From contig JAKGHH010000002.1 of NCBI GenBank assembly GCA_022828595.1, positions 41,510,222 to 41,574,221 of the forward strand: a stretch of 64,000 nt of DNA, written 5' to 3'. This DNA comes from Nelumbo lutea (taxonomy: Eukaryota > Streptophyta > Magnoliopsida > Proteales > Nelumbonaceae). The notes under the pieces are model-generated. The model was not told the origin of the DNA. It worked only from the letters and a program-made list of their open reading frames with translations, and searched no databases. The translations under genes were made by a program, and so were the position numbers. This document shows positions 23,162 to 33,793 of this stretch, one piece after another (position 1 is the first letter of the stretch; each line of letters starts with the position of its first letter).

Positions 23162-23731
23162 ATGGAGATCAAACAGTTACAGTCATGCAGCAGGCTCTTA
23201 GGAACCTTCCTTGTGCTTTCCTTCTCCCTTGCAGCACTGGCATCAGCGGATTCGACGACCCTCGAGGCCTCAATGACAGCTCGGTCGTCTCGGCGTGCAT
23301 TGATAAGCACTCCAGCAGACGTAGTTCAGCAGTTTCTGATGCCCCATAACAGGGAACGCACCAAGCTGGGACTCCCGCCTCTGCAATGGAGTGAGAAGCT
23401 TGCTAGCTATGCTAGCTGGTGGGCGAACCAGAGGAAGGGAGACTGTGCTCTCATCCATTCCAACACCAACTACGGGGAGAACATCTTCTGGGGCAGTGGG
23501 AAGGATTGGAAACCTGCTGATGCTGTTGATGAATGGGCCGCTGAGAAACAATACTACGACTACAAGATGAATACATGTGTTCAGCACCAGGACTGTTTGC
23601 ACTACACACAGATCATCTGGAGGCAGAGCTTGTATGTTGGTTGTGCTAGGGTGACTTGTGCGAGTGGAGACACATTCATCACTTGTAATTATGATCCACA
23701 TGGCAATGTTATAGGCCAGAAGCCCTTCTAA
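23162..23731 (+). CDS. PR-1-like secreted CAP/SCP protein, copy A
   Basis: 189 residues, no intron. A signal peptide ends near SLAALASA (residue 29), followed by a short linker and a CAP domain from about residue 53. CAP residues are visible: His in MPHNRER, Glu in YGENIFWGSG, Glu in DEWAAEKQYY and His in LHYTQIIW. Six conserved cysteines are present (GDCAL, NTCVQHQDC, GCARVTC, ITCNYD). PR-1 family proteins are apoplastic, bind sterols and have antimicrobial roles. The C-terminus CNYDPHGNVIGQKPF resembles the CAPE peptide site but ends PF instead of PY. The residue before HYTQ is Leu where Gly is usual. The Met chosen gives the intact signal peptide. It is probably functional. Confidence 0.93.
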   Translation: MEIKQLQSCSRLLGTFLVLSFSLAALASADSTTLEASMTARSSRRALISTPADVVQQFLMPHNRERTKLGLPPLQWSEKLASYASWWANQRKGDCALIHSNTNYGENIFWGSGKDWKPADAVDEWAAEKQYYDYKMNTCVQHQDCLHYTQIIWRQSLYVGCARVTCASGDTFITCNYDPHGNVIGQKPF

Positions 23732-24864
23732 TAGCCTCTGTGGGTGCCTTTGATGGTGGGAGTGAAAGTGGTGATTGGTGCAAGCCACCCTTCTTGATCC
23801 TACTGAAAATTGAGGTAATTGACAGATAGAGGTAGACAGCGAGCATCTGGTGAGCAAAGATGGATCTTAGTGTTAGTGGGTCTCTGTTTTCTTTTGCAGA
23901 TCGACTTTCTTCATTGTAGCAATCCATTCATTCACTGGTGGCCCCAGTATATATAGTATGCATACGTGTATAGAGTCTGTAGTTAAATTTCATTCTTGAG
24001 CTTTGATTTATTGTTATGTATTAACTATTAAGAGGTTGGAGAAGACTTACTTACCCATATTGATATGATCTTATTTTTATTAACAAAACATATGGGATTA
24101 TTATACATAAATTAAAATTCATATCAGCTTGCTTTAATACTACTAGTTTTGAATCAAATATATAAAAGCAAAAGGCACGTCGTACGTTCTCAGGGAATGG
24201 CATCTGCACAATGTTCCTTGAAAGGTATAGCCGTATAGGGTATTTTCGTCTTTTCACCTCCTCCACCCTCTCTCAATCTCTTTCTGTTTCCCTATTCGCT
24301 CCAAGCCTCCAACCAGACTGCACGAGACCGGATCTGCTCCTTACACAGGGCGCCTCATACGCATATTTATAAATTATTATTCAGGGAGATGTTCTCAAGG
24401 TGGATGTGCATGTGAGGCGTCACACACCCCTGTTCCCTCCCCCACTTGCTCCCTACTCGGATTTGGTCATCACAAGACCGTATTCACACCGTGGGCACAG
24501 TCCTTTGCAATCATACGTTGAAAATATCTCCCCATGAAAATAAACATATAACTACAGAGACATTTCTAATGAACGGGTGTAAAAGACTGTGAAGACAGTG
24601 TAAGAATGATTTTTTGACGATTGAATCATAACTCTCTTGCTTCCCTTTCCTCATTGGACTTGAATCTACTACCCACAAGTTATTTTCACATCTCTACCCA
24701 TGGGAGATTAGAGTTATACATTAGAAATATCGTGGTGTTCACTAGGTATAGATGTGAAAACATTTTGTGAGTAACAGATCCGGAGTGCCCCTCACCAGCT
24801 CTTGCAACACAAGGGCCCCATCCGTCAGTACATTCTAATTATATATAATTGATGTGAGATAGAC
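23732..24864. other. 3' flank of PR-1 gene A and intergenic
   Basis: No further gene is seen. The open frames antisense to the PR-1 gene are shadows. 24780-24864 directly precedes the LINE; no target duplication was identified. Confidence 0.45.
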
Positions 24865-24878
24865 ATGATTGTCCTCTC

Positions 24879-25599
24879 TTGGAACTGCCAAGGGGGGGGG
24901 GGAGGCGATCGGCAGTTCGTTATTTTAAATATCTCATCCACAGAGCTAAACCAGATTTATTCTTTTTGAGTGAAACTAGATGTAATGAAAGTAACTCTGA
25001 CAAAATCCTAAGCACTCTATATGATTATAATTACTTTTATGTGGCATTTGAGGGTCAATCAGGAGGACTATGGTTAGGTTGGAAATGACGTATTACTCTT
25101 TCTATTAACTAAGGCAACTCAAATTATGTTCATGCTTCAATCTCAAATTGCCCACCTCACTTCAACTAGGAGATGCTTGGAGTTTATGGGAGTCCTACTA
25201 AGGAACTTAGATGCTCTGTTTGGAACCATTTACAAGAGCTTAACGGGTCTATCCACAATCCCTGGTTTGTAATTGGAGATCTAAATGCCAAAGCCCATGA
25301 AGGTGAAAAATTTGGAGGGGCAGAGAGCTCATAGAAATCAAATGCAGCTCTTTAAAGATTTTATTCATACCTGTGGACTAATTGATATTGGTTTCCATGG
25401 CTCTCCCTTTACCTGGTCAAATGGCCGTGATAGTTCAGACTTGATAATGAAAAGGTTGGACCATGCATTATGTTGCTTCCAATGGTTGGAAAAATACTCA
25501 AATTCCTATGTGCAACATTCGACAACGAAGTTGATTCAGCTTGGAGGCAAGAGAGGGGTTCCTTCTTACAAAAGTGTGTGGCTTGTAAAATCTACATAA
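24879..25599 (+). pseudogene. LINE 2 endonuclease domain, frameshifted
   Basis: Pieces of the endonuclease: KPDLFFLSETR (catalytic Glu) in one frame, then a break, then IGDLNA (a variant of the usual GDFN, readable near 25276) and the FTWSNGRDSSDLIMKRLDHAL segment. Frames must be switched at least twice, so no active enzyme can be made. Confidence 0.8.
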
Positions 25600-26030
25600 C
25601 AAAATGGGGGAGGCAAATTCTAGGCAATTTTCACCAATGAATCCATGACATTGAAGAGAAGTTACGGGCAATTCAAAATAGAAGTGTTGATGCTCCTACA
25701 AAGATGCAAGAATTGTCTTTGAGAACTGAACTTAACCACCTGTTAGAAGTAGAGGAATTGCATTGGAAGCAAAGATCCCAAGTCACCTGGCTCCGAGAAG
25801 GGGAAAGAAATACTTCTTTTTTTTTTTCACATCTCTGCCTTCAATAGGAGAAGAAGAAATAGCATTCAATGGCTACAAAATAGTACAAGGTCATGGACAA
25901 TAGATAGAGAGGAAATTGCTGCCACTGTGAGGGAGTTCTATGAGTATCTCTACAATCTTCCCACCCAACTCTCCTGCATATTGGAGATGATGTCATACCT
26001 AGTAGGATAAGTAGTGAAGACAATGAATCT

Positions 26031-27083
26031 TTGTGCAAGGTACCCTCCTTTGAGGGAGTTAATGATGCACTTTTCATTATTAAACCTCTTAAGGCCTTGG
26101 GGTCGGATGGATTATTACCAGCTATTTTCTTTCAGAGGAGTTGGAATGAGATAGGTAGTGATCTTGTGAAGTTTGTTCAACAAATTTTCATAACTCCAGA
26201 GACTGTTACAGAAGCCAATGTCACTCTTATTGTTTTGATCCCGAAGAAAGATAGCCTCCAAACAGTGAAGGATCTGTGTCCCATCGGACTCACTAATGTA
26301 ATTTACAAAGTGGTGGTCAAGATTATAGTTAATCGTTTAAAGCCATATTTGGACACAATGTTAACCCCTTACCAAAGTGCCTTCACGCCAAGACGTCAAA
26401 TTCATGATAATAGAATTATTGCTTCAGATGTGGTTCACACTCTCAGCCATATGCAAGGGAAGCATGGGGGATTCATTTTAATGCTTGACCTAGCGAAAGC
26501 CTATGACAAGATCGAGTTGTCTTTCCTGGAGTGGTGTTTGAAGAGAAGAGGCTTCTTTGCCCATTTATGTAAGCTAATTATGTGTTGTATTGCAAGTTTT
26601 AGCATTTTACTAAATGGTGAAAAGAGTGAGAGTTTTACCCCAGAGAGGGGCCTACGTCAAGGCTGTCCCTTCTCCCCGTACCTCTTTATTTTATGTACTG
26701 ATGTTTTGTCGAGAATGCTTGATAAACAACTTCAGATGGGGGATCTTCATGGAATTAAATTTGGAAGAAGCAATCTCAAGACCAATCACCTGCTATTTGC
26801 TGATGACCTTCTCATCTTTGGATGTAGTACGCCCTTAGAGCTAAACAAAGTTAAAGAGACATTTGAGAAATACTGCAGTTGGTCTGGAGAGGAGGTCAAT
26901 TTTGAGAAGTCCCCAATCCACTTTAGTAAAAATGTTCACTACCGTCAAAGAGAGATATTGGCAGATCAGATTGGTGTGGCACACATGCAATGCAACGAGG
27001 AATATCTCGGAAGCCCACTCCTCATGAAGCATAAGAAGGTAGATCCTGGAATTTTCTTATTGACAAAATACGTGCAAAATTAA
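26031..27083 (+). pseudogene. LINE 2 reverse transcriptase
   Basis: 350 codons without a stop. Visible motifs in order: KALGSDGLLPAIFF, LIPKKDS, PIGLTNVIYK, YQSAFTPRRQIHDN, LMLDLAKAYDKIE (first catalytic Asp), RGLRQGCPFSPYLFIL and LLFADDLLIFG (intact FADD box), so the active-site residues are kept. The flanking segments are broken: zf-RVT pieces are at 27128-27370 and 27503-27982 in different frames. Confidence 0.88.
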
Positions 27084-28294
27084 AAGGGTGGAAGATTCAT
27101 TGCCTCTCACACGCGGGAAGAGAAATCATGATTAAATCAACACTCTTTGCAATTCCAAATTTTTTCATGGCAATCCATGCGGTACCGCATGCTACTTTGG
27201 AGAAAATCACCAAAATGATTCGTGACTTTTCTTGGGGCTTTGATCAAAATAGGAATCATGTATACCTGAAAGCATGGAGTGAATTTACACAAGCTAAATG
27301 CATTGGGGGGTTGGGCTTTAAAAGGCTAGAGATTACAAACAAATGTTTGCTAATGAAACTTGGATGGTGATTCCTTAAGGAAATAGAAAGTCTATGGAGT
27401 AAGGTCCTATGAGAAAAATATCTATCACAAGGATCCTTCTGGGGTGCAAAGAATAGTCCAAGCAAATCAATTATTTAGAACACTCTTCTTAGATGTCGAC
27501 CATTGCTGTTGAAAGCAGTTAGGGTTTTAATCAACTCAGGGTGGGATACTCATGTCCTTTTGGACCCTTGGACTTTTCCCCCATTGAATTGTGGCCACAG
27601 GGTGAACAATGTTGAGGCTGAAAGTTTAAAGGTTGCTGAGCTTATCAATTCTCTTACTGGCACATGGCATTTCAACCTTGTTGAAAACTTGTTTAAAAAT
27701 GAAGTTATACATTCATTTCTTCAAACTCCATTATCACAAGGTCATGAGCTCATCTCGGATAGATTGGTTTGGACTTGTACGCCTTCTGGGATTACAACTT
27801 TGGCTTATAAGCTTATATCCTCAAAGGATCCAGACACTTCTTCCCAAATCGAAGCCTTCCTTGAGGTAAGCTGGAAAGTATTTTGGAAGTACAAGAAGCT
27901 CCCACCCCGGGTTCATGTTTTTTTGTGGCGTTGTATTAAGAACACCTTACCTCTTGGTGCAACCCTTGCAAAGTATTGTTAGGGAGTAAACTCGACTTGT
28001 TGTGTATGTATGGAAGCTAATGAAATAATGTGACATAGATTCTTTCACTACTCTGCCATGAGAGCAATTTGGTTTGGTCTCCAAGTCCAGTTGATTGATG
28101 TTAATTCCAAGCATGAAGTCAATGATTGGTTAGCAATTTAGTGGACTGCAAACAACAATCACCCACTTCTAGGGGTTGAAAATTTCTTTTGGGGTCTTTG
28201 GTATTATGGTATGCCTAGAAAACTCACAATAAAATGGTGTTTGAGGGTAAAAAGTTTAACCCAACTTTAGTCTTACAAGAAGCTACAACGCACT

Positions 28295-28770
28295 ATGAAG
28301 AAATCTGGAACTTACAGTGCATGGACCAAGAAGGGACCCCTTCTTTGCCCATGTCCCACCCAAGGTCATGGCTCTCCCCTCCCCCCCAATGTATTAAAAG
28401 TGAATGTTGATAGAGACATGGGTCCACTTTACTCTGGTATTGGATTTATTACCAGAGACTCAGGAGGGAATTTTTACATGGCTAGAGCCATGAACATTGA
28501 ACGTAGTACCTCAGAACAGATCAAAGCTCTAGCTTTCTTTGAGGGCATCAAGCTAGCCATTGAATTATAGATCTCTTCAATTGCCCCAAAAGGAGATGCG
28601 CAAAAGATAGTCTCTCTCTACTATTGAACCCCTCCTTAGTGGTTCCTTGGCGCATTCACCACTTGATAGCTGAGTGCAGAAGTCTCTTGCAAATGTTCTC
28701 TCTTTTTTCTATCTCATTTGTCTATTGTACGGTTTTACCCCACCTGATTTTCTACTACCTATACTATTTA
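28295..28770 (+). pseudogene. LINE 2 RNase H remnant
   Basis: RNase H-like sequence: NVLKVNVDRDMG (first Asp region), YSGIGFITRDSGG, then KALAFFEGIKLAIEL with the Glu expected by position replaced, followed by a TAG. The remainder continues to WRIHHL-like codons near 28650 and ends in LINE 3' sequence. Not functional. Confidence 0.75.
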
Positions 28771-28830
28771 AAGACGTAATGAGATGATTCAACCTAGGGC
28801 TTTTAAAATGGAATAATAATAATAATTCCT

Positions 28831-29530
28831 AATATTAAATGCATTTCAGAGGAAAATTTTTGGACCAATGCTACATTTGGAAGTTAATGCATGTAACAGA
28901 TTTCAATCAAAGGGAAAAGAAGACGATAAGTAATAGTTGTTTGGTGTTAAGGATATATCTCAGCTCAGCAGATGAGGATAAACCTCAAAGAGAAAAGAGT
29001 CCTTGCTAGGCATTAAAATCTCTTCACTGAAGTCGCAATTCTATCATCTACGTCGTCTGTAATTGTGTCGTGTATGACAAATCCTTTTCCTTTTTCTGTA
29101 CTCCATTTAAATTAATACAGAATGGGCAGGAATTATCATGCCTGAAACATTATGAACGGTGCAATATCATATTAATAATCACTCCACTATTTACACATCA
29201 TCGCTACCGCTATGACAAATTGATCATCCAGTATACCAACTGCTAGCCCCTTGTTTTTAATGCCTAAGCTACCCCTCAGTTGGAACTTTTATTGTTTTTA
29301 ATGTCTAACATTTTGTCTCTTTCTTCCAAAGTAATTTATCAACTGAGGAGAAGGGAACGACTTTCCTAAGTTTCCCAAAAACTTACTTCGAGGAAAGTTG
29401 CTTTACCTAAATAATCCCGCGTTTTCATATACCCATAATAAAAATAACAGTTTCGTACTCTTTTACCTTTAGTCAATGTTCAACTTATACCTCACTTCGT
29501 TATCTCTTCCCTTTTAAGATTGTAAATGGA
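28831..29530. other. Intergenic, nothing recognised
   Basis: Unique-looking, moderate AT content; no gene or repeat structure identified. Confidence 0.45.
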
Positions 29531-29539
29531 TCTGATTTA

Positions 29540-30720
29540 GTAAAATCTAAATTTGACTCAAATATTTGATTTGAATTTGAATACTAACGGATTTGAATTG
29601 GATTCAGATTTAATTCAATTCCACTTTAATTTTTTAAAAACACAAAAAGAAATTTTCAATTTTTTCGGCATCCAATTAGATATGAAGACCTTAGAATTGA
29701 ATTCAAATCTTAATGTATTTGGTTCGGATTGTGATTTAATCCAATTCTACTTTAATTTTTTTAAAATATATACAAAAGTTAAAAAGTTTTTTTTTTTTTA
29801 TCAATGATTGGCTTTTTATTTCCTTAAAGTGCCCTTTTGAATTTGTTAATACCCCACTTTGTTATTTCTTTTCTCTTAAGCTGGAAATGGGTTTGACTTG
29901 GATCAGATTTAGCAAAATCTGAATTTGATTCGATTATTGGATTTGAATTCGAATTCGAGTCCTAACAGATTTGAATTGGATTCATATTTAATCTGACTCT
30001 ACTTCAATTTTTTTAAAATACAACAAAATTAGAAAGTTAGTTAATTATTTTTCAGATTTCTGAAATCCATTTGGATTTGAAGATATCAAATTCAAATTCG
30101 AATCCTAACAGACTCAGATTGGATTTCCATTTAATCCAATTTTTCTTTATTTTTTTAGAGTGCACGAAAATTTAAGAGTTAATTTAAATCCTGATGGACT
30201 TGGGTCATATTCGGATTTAATTCAACTCTGCTTTAGTTTTTAAAACACAAAAAAAATGTTAATTACTTTTCAACTTTTATATGTAATAAATTAATGCAAA
30301 TATAACATATTGAATTTATTATATATATATAAATTCATATATCTATCTAATATATAAATTCATATATAATATAATATATACATATATATTTTTTTATTAG
30401 TTTAAACTTAACTATATAAATTTTAATTAGATTGGATGGAATTGAATCCAAATCTCATTCAATTACATAAAGACATCATTCGAATCCAAGATAATTGAAA
30501 TGGATGTAGGATCAAGCTATGCATTTGAATCCAATTAGATTTGAAGACTTCAGATTCGAATTCGATTTAGATTGGATTCAAATTTAATCCGACTCCACTT
30601 CAACTTTTTAAAATACAAAAAATTAAAAAGTTAACTACTTTTCAACTTTGCAAAATCCAATTGGATTTAAAGAACCTGGAATTTGAATTTAAATTAGAAC
30701 TTACCTAAGTTTTGGACTTT
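29540..30720. repeat. Degenerate array of GATTTGAATTxGATTC repeats
   Basis: A phrase of the type GATTyGAATTGGATTCAGATTTAATyCrACTCyACTTyAATTTTTTAAAA recurs, worn, near 29586, 29706, 29964, 30102, 30192 and 30556. Spacing varies from 90 to about 360 bp, so this is a mix of tandem and dispersed copies and not a clean satellite. Related sequence occurs near 9400, 10550, 21010 and 34360. Confidence 0.65.
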
Positions 30721-31141
30721 AACAATCCTCACATTGGGATTGATTATTGGTTCAATGTTTAATAATCAATCTACTTTTTAAATATGAGAATCTTTTTCGC
30801 ATTTTCTTTTGATGAAGAAAATAATCTTGTTTAATTTTTTTACATGACAAGCTAGTCAAGCCCAGAATGCATAAAATATCAATATATTTTTAATGTTATA
30901 TACACATGCAAAACATGTGCTCTTCTGCTAGTATTAATAAAAAACATGAGAAAATTGGTCATTTTTTCCCCTCGAAATTTTGAGTAAACGAACAGGGCCT
31001 AACAAACCTTGTTAACTACTTTCATATGGTACAAAGCCAGTTTGATACATACATTTGTCTTTCCTCTTTACTTTCATATTGTTTCCCTTTAAGTGTCATG
31101 TTGAGAATCAATTTTCTAAAGACTATAAAATCCTTTCAAAA

Positions 31142-31346
31142 TAGACTTGTCATGGGCTGGGTAGCCTGACAGCCTGGTTCATCATTTTTTGGGCTTGGAC
31201 AAGACTCCAGGCCCACGGTATCAAGCTTGGGCTTTAAATACTAGTCCCAATTATTTTTCGGGCCAGGTTCATGCTTTCTCAAATAAGCCTAACCCGATAG
31301 TATTGCATATAATAAAAACATACATTAATTGTATATAATAAATTTG

Positions 31347-31384
<38 letters not shown>

Positions 31385-31770
31385 TTATTAAATTATTATC
31401 AAATGCTAATTTACTATTCAGAAAATACAATATTATTTTATTAAATTACATCATAAATAGGGCATTTTATGTGCAGAATGGGGCTTTGGGCTTTATATAA
31501 GAGCCGGGCTCAAACTTGGGTGTAGTCATTTTCTGATGATAAAGAGGCAAGGCCCAGACGAGCCGGTAAACAGAGTTCAAATCAGCCCCCCACAACGTCC
31601 CACAGCACATCGCTGCCGTGTATTGAGAACATCTTCCGATGATAAACTATGAATGATGATGTCATCATTGGGAGGTGTTCCCAATACACGACGAAGATGT
31701 GCTGGAGGACGTTGTGCGGGGGGGGGGCAGTTTTGTGGGGGGCTGATTCGGTCTCCCATGAACAGGTCTA
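31142..31770. mobile_element. Non-autonomous hAT-like element, copy 2
   Basis: Same family as 7049-7760. Left end TAGACTTGTCATGGG, right end CCATGAACAGGTCTA. The flanks TTTCAAAA (31134-31141 and 31771-31778) are a perfect 8-bp target duplication, the hAT signature. It contains a (TA)n tract at about 31351-31380 and a nested fold-back at 31579-31748. No transposase. Confidence 0.9.
31579..31748. mobile_element. Fold-back element nested in the hAT-like element
   Basis: Inverted arms: AATCAGCCCCCCACAACGTCC on the left pairs with a right arm ending GGGGGGCTGATT, with a G-rich insertion in the right arm. Inner arms (AGCACATC and GATGTGCT, CGTGTATTG and CAATACACG) keep pairing almost to the centre, a total of about 170 bp. 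Both strands are therefore open over about 60-90 codons, which is a by-product of the palindrome. Confidence 0.75.
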
Positions 31771-31778
31771 TTTCAAAA

Positions 31779-32532
31779 TAGGTGATGAAAACCACACATG
31801 CAAGGAGATAATGCAAGTAGAGCAAAACAAAATAATCAAGTAGCAAGATACAACGAGTCTACTTAAGGCAATGGTTATGTCAAGAACAAAGAGCAAAGAC
31901 GAGTAGAATAATTACAGAGCTAAGGCAACCTTATAACTTTTAAGTTTACTTAAGTTATTCTACATGATCTATCTCCAATATATTTTTATAGATGGAGACG
32001 ACCAACACTTTTCTTCAAAAGCAAGCCCATATTAATTATTAAATGATCAAATATTCTCTTACATTCTGTCAACAATTTTCAAGGTGTTTTTAATACCAAT
32101 GCAATACTTTTAAGTGAAGGAAGTCTAGTTTCATTGCCATATCTCTCTTTTTTTTTTTTAAGCCAAAACAAGGTTGCTATCTCAGTCTCCGTGTTAACTA
32201 ATTTATTAATGTCGTTATAACTCCTTCTAAGCTAAGTGTATTAAATAAGTTTAACAAATACTGACTCTTTTTTTTTATTTTTAACCTTATGGTATAAAAT
32301 GAAAATGCTGGTACTAACCACAAATTTGACCACCCCTTTCGATCTAGTGTCTCATTTTATTGAAGTGTTTTTGTTGACGCAACCAGAAGATTACAAAACA
32401 TATTATTGAGGCTTCTTGATAGACTGAAAAAGGTGAAGCTTTCAATTCTTTGATGAAAATCGAGTCCTAAGAGGCTAAGATGGTCACGAGCAATGGGAAT
32501 GCATAACACCAAATCAATATAGGAAGTTTCCT
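31779..32532. other. Intergenic, nothing recognised
   Basis: AT-rich, with short T runs; no gene seen. Confidence 0.45.
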
Positions 32533-32535
32533 TAA

Positions 32536-32649
32536 GGCTGTATTTGGTTTGAAAGAAAGGTAGGGAAAGGTAGGTAAATCTATACAAACCTTTTACAGGT
32601 TTTCCTACTTGTTCCTTTCCCTACCTTTTCTTTCAAAACAAACACAGCC
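32536..32649. mobile_element. Tourist-like MITE (PIF/Harbinger type), 114 bp
   Basis: Flanked by TAA on both sides (32533-32535 and 32650-32652). Ends GGCTGTATTTGGTTTGAAAG and CTTTCAAAACAAACACAGCC; the inverted arms extend about 45 bp, so nearly the whole element folds into one hairpin. The size, TAA duplication and GGCTGTATTTGG end are classic Tourist features. A diverged copy is at 7885-8008. Confidence 0.88.
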
Positions 32650-33194
32650 TAAGAGGCAACTAGATGACTACAATATATGGTTTTTAACCTTACAGACCAA
32701 ATAACCACACAAAACAAATTTCCAAAGAAAATATGTAAGTTTTATTAACAATAATAACCTTAAACCTTACATTCACAAGCAAGAGGGGGGCATGAGGGCA
32801 TCATTCTTAGCGTAACTTGGGCTACCCAGGAATTAGGATGGGCCTGGGCCTATGTTTCAAGCCTAGGCTGTGGGCCAAGTTCTGGTCGGGCCTGGTTGGA
32901 AGTTGGAACCACAATCTTTTCTATATATTATTACTTGAATACTAATCCTAGGTCTCTTAAGTTGTCCACGCCGGCATATATATGACCATCCATCATTTCA
33001 TTACAAGATGCCACACCACCACCAACTCTCCCATGCTTTTTGTGTGGTTTGGAACGGGAAACAATAAATCACCGTTTTCTCCTCTGTTCCGCCATGAGGC
33101 CGGTGTGGTTCGGTTCTGTTTTGGGTTTAAAGATGGACTCTGGGCAAGTCAGGGATTTAGGAGTGTGGTTGTCTATGCTGTGAAAAAATAGTGA

Positions 33195-33793
33195 AAAATT
33201 CATATTAATAGAGCTTAGGCCCAGTACACTGAACTTGCCAATCCCGAGGAAACTGAACATTCAAAGATTGTGGGTCCGGTCTCAAATCTGCCCACCTCTT
33301 CAGCATCCCAAATTAAAATTAGTTTTGACGGAGCATCCAGTGATTTTAAATCAGGCATGGGTATTGTCTTTCGCAATCATAAAGGAGAATTTTGCTTGGG
33401 CCGGGCTGTTAATGTACCCCGTAATCACCCAAAAGTTCTAGAAACTATGGCAGTTAGGGAGGGTTTAATGCTGGCCATTGAAGAAGGAATCAGATCAATC
33501 TGGATTGAGGGAGATGCTCAGCAGTTTGTTAAGTTCCTGTCGGACCATTCTCTAGAGGTCCCTTGGAGGCTACATCACGTTTTGGCCGATTGCAGGAATT
33601 TGTCGCTTGAGTTGATCAGTACCATATCTCCTTCATTCATCATATAGGTAATTCTGTAGCTCACTGTATGGCGAAACATACTTGTATTATTTCTAAGCCA
33701 AGTACCTGGTCTGTATATCCACCATTTCTTTTACCTGTACTGTTGAAAGATTTAACTCAATGAAATTGCCTTCAGATTTCTCAAAAAAAAAAT
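33195..33793 (+). mobile_element. LINE 3' fragment with RNase H domain
   Basis: RNase H with KISFDGASSDFKSGMG (first Asp), LETMAVREGLMLAIEEG (Glu), WIEGDAQQFV (second Asp) and, after an in-frame TAG, a remnant of HIGNSVAHCMAKHT where VNxxAD is expected. It ends in a ten-A tail at 33783-33792. The upstream part is lost, so this is a 5'-truncated insertion. Its closest relative in the window is the LINE at 24865. Confidence 0.85.

Larger units (their letters stand above)
24865..28830 (+). mobile_element. Second decayed L1-type LINE, 5'-truncated
   Basis: Begins at the ORF2-like start ATGATTGTCCTCTCTTGG (24865), typical of the endonuclease N-terminus. The order is endonuclease, RT, zf-RVT and RNase H, ending near an (AAT)n tail at 28812-28827. 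There is no ORF1, so it is 5'-truncated. An 11-G run (24892-24902) sits in the WNCQG codons and shifts the frame. More stops and frameshifts occur throughout. It is related to the fragment at 33195-33792 (shared RNase H C-terminal phrasing), and more distant from the LINE at position 1. Confidence 0.92.

Noticed and set aside
23270..23857. 195-codon open frame antisense to PR-1 gene A
   Set aside because: It overlaps a well-supported CAP gene and has no domain; a shadow frame. The same applies to 41707-42114 opposite copy B.
31577..31846. Proline-rich 89-codon minus-strand protein
   Set aside because: It is produced by the palindromic arms of the nested fold-back element; the opposite strand is open too.
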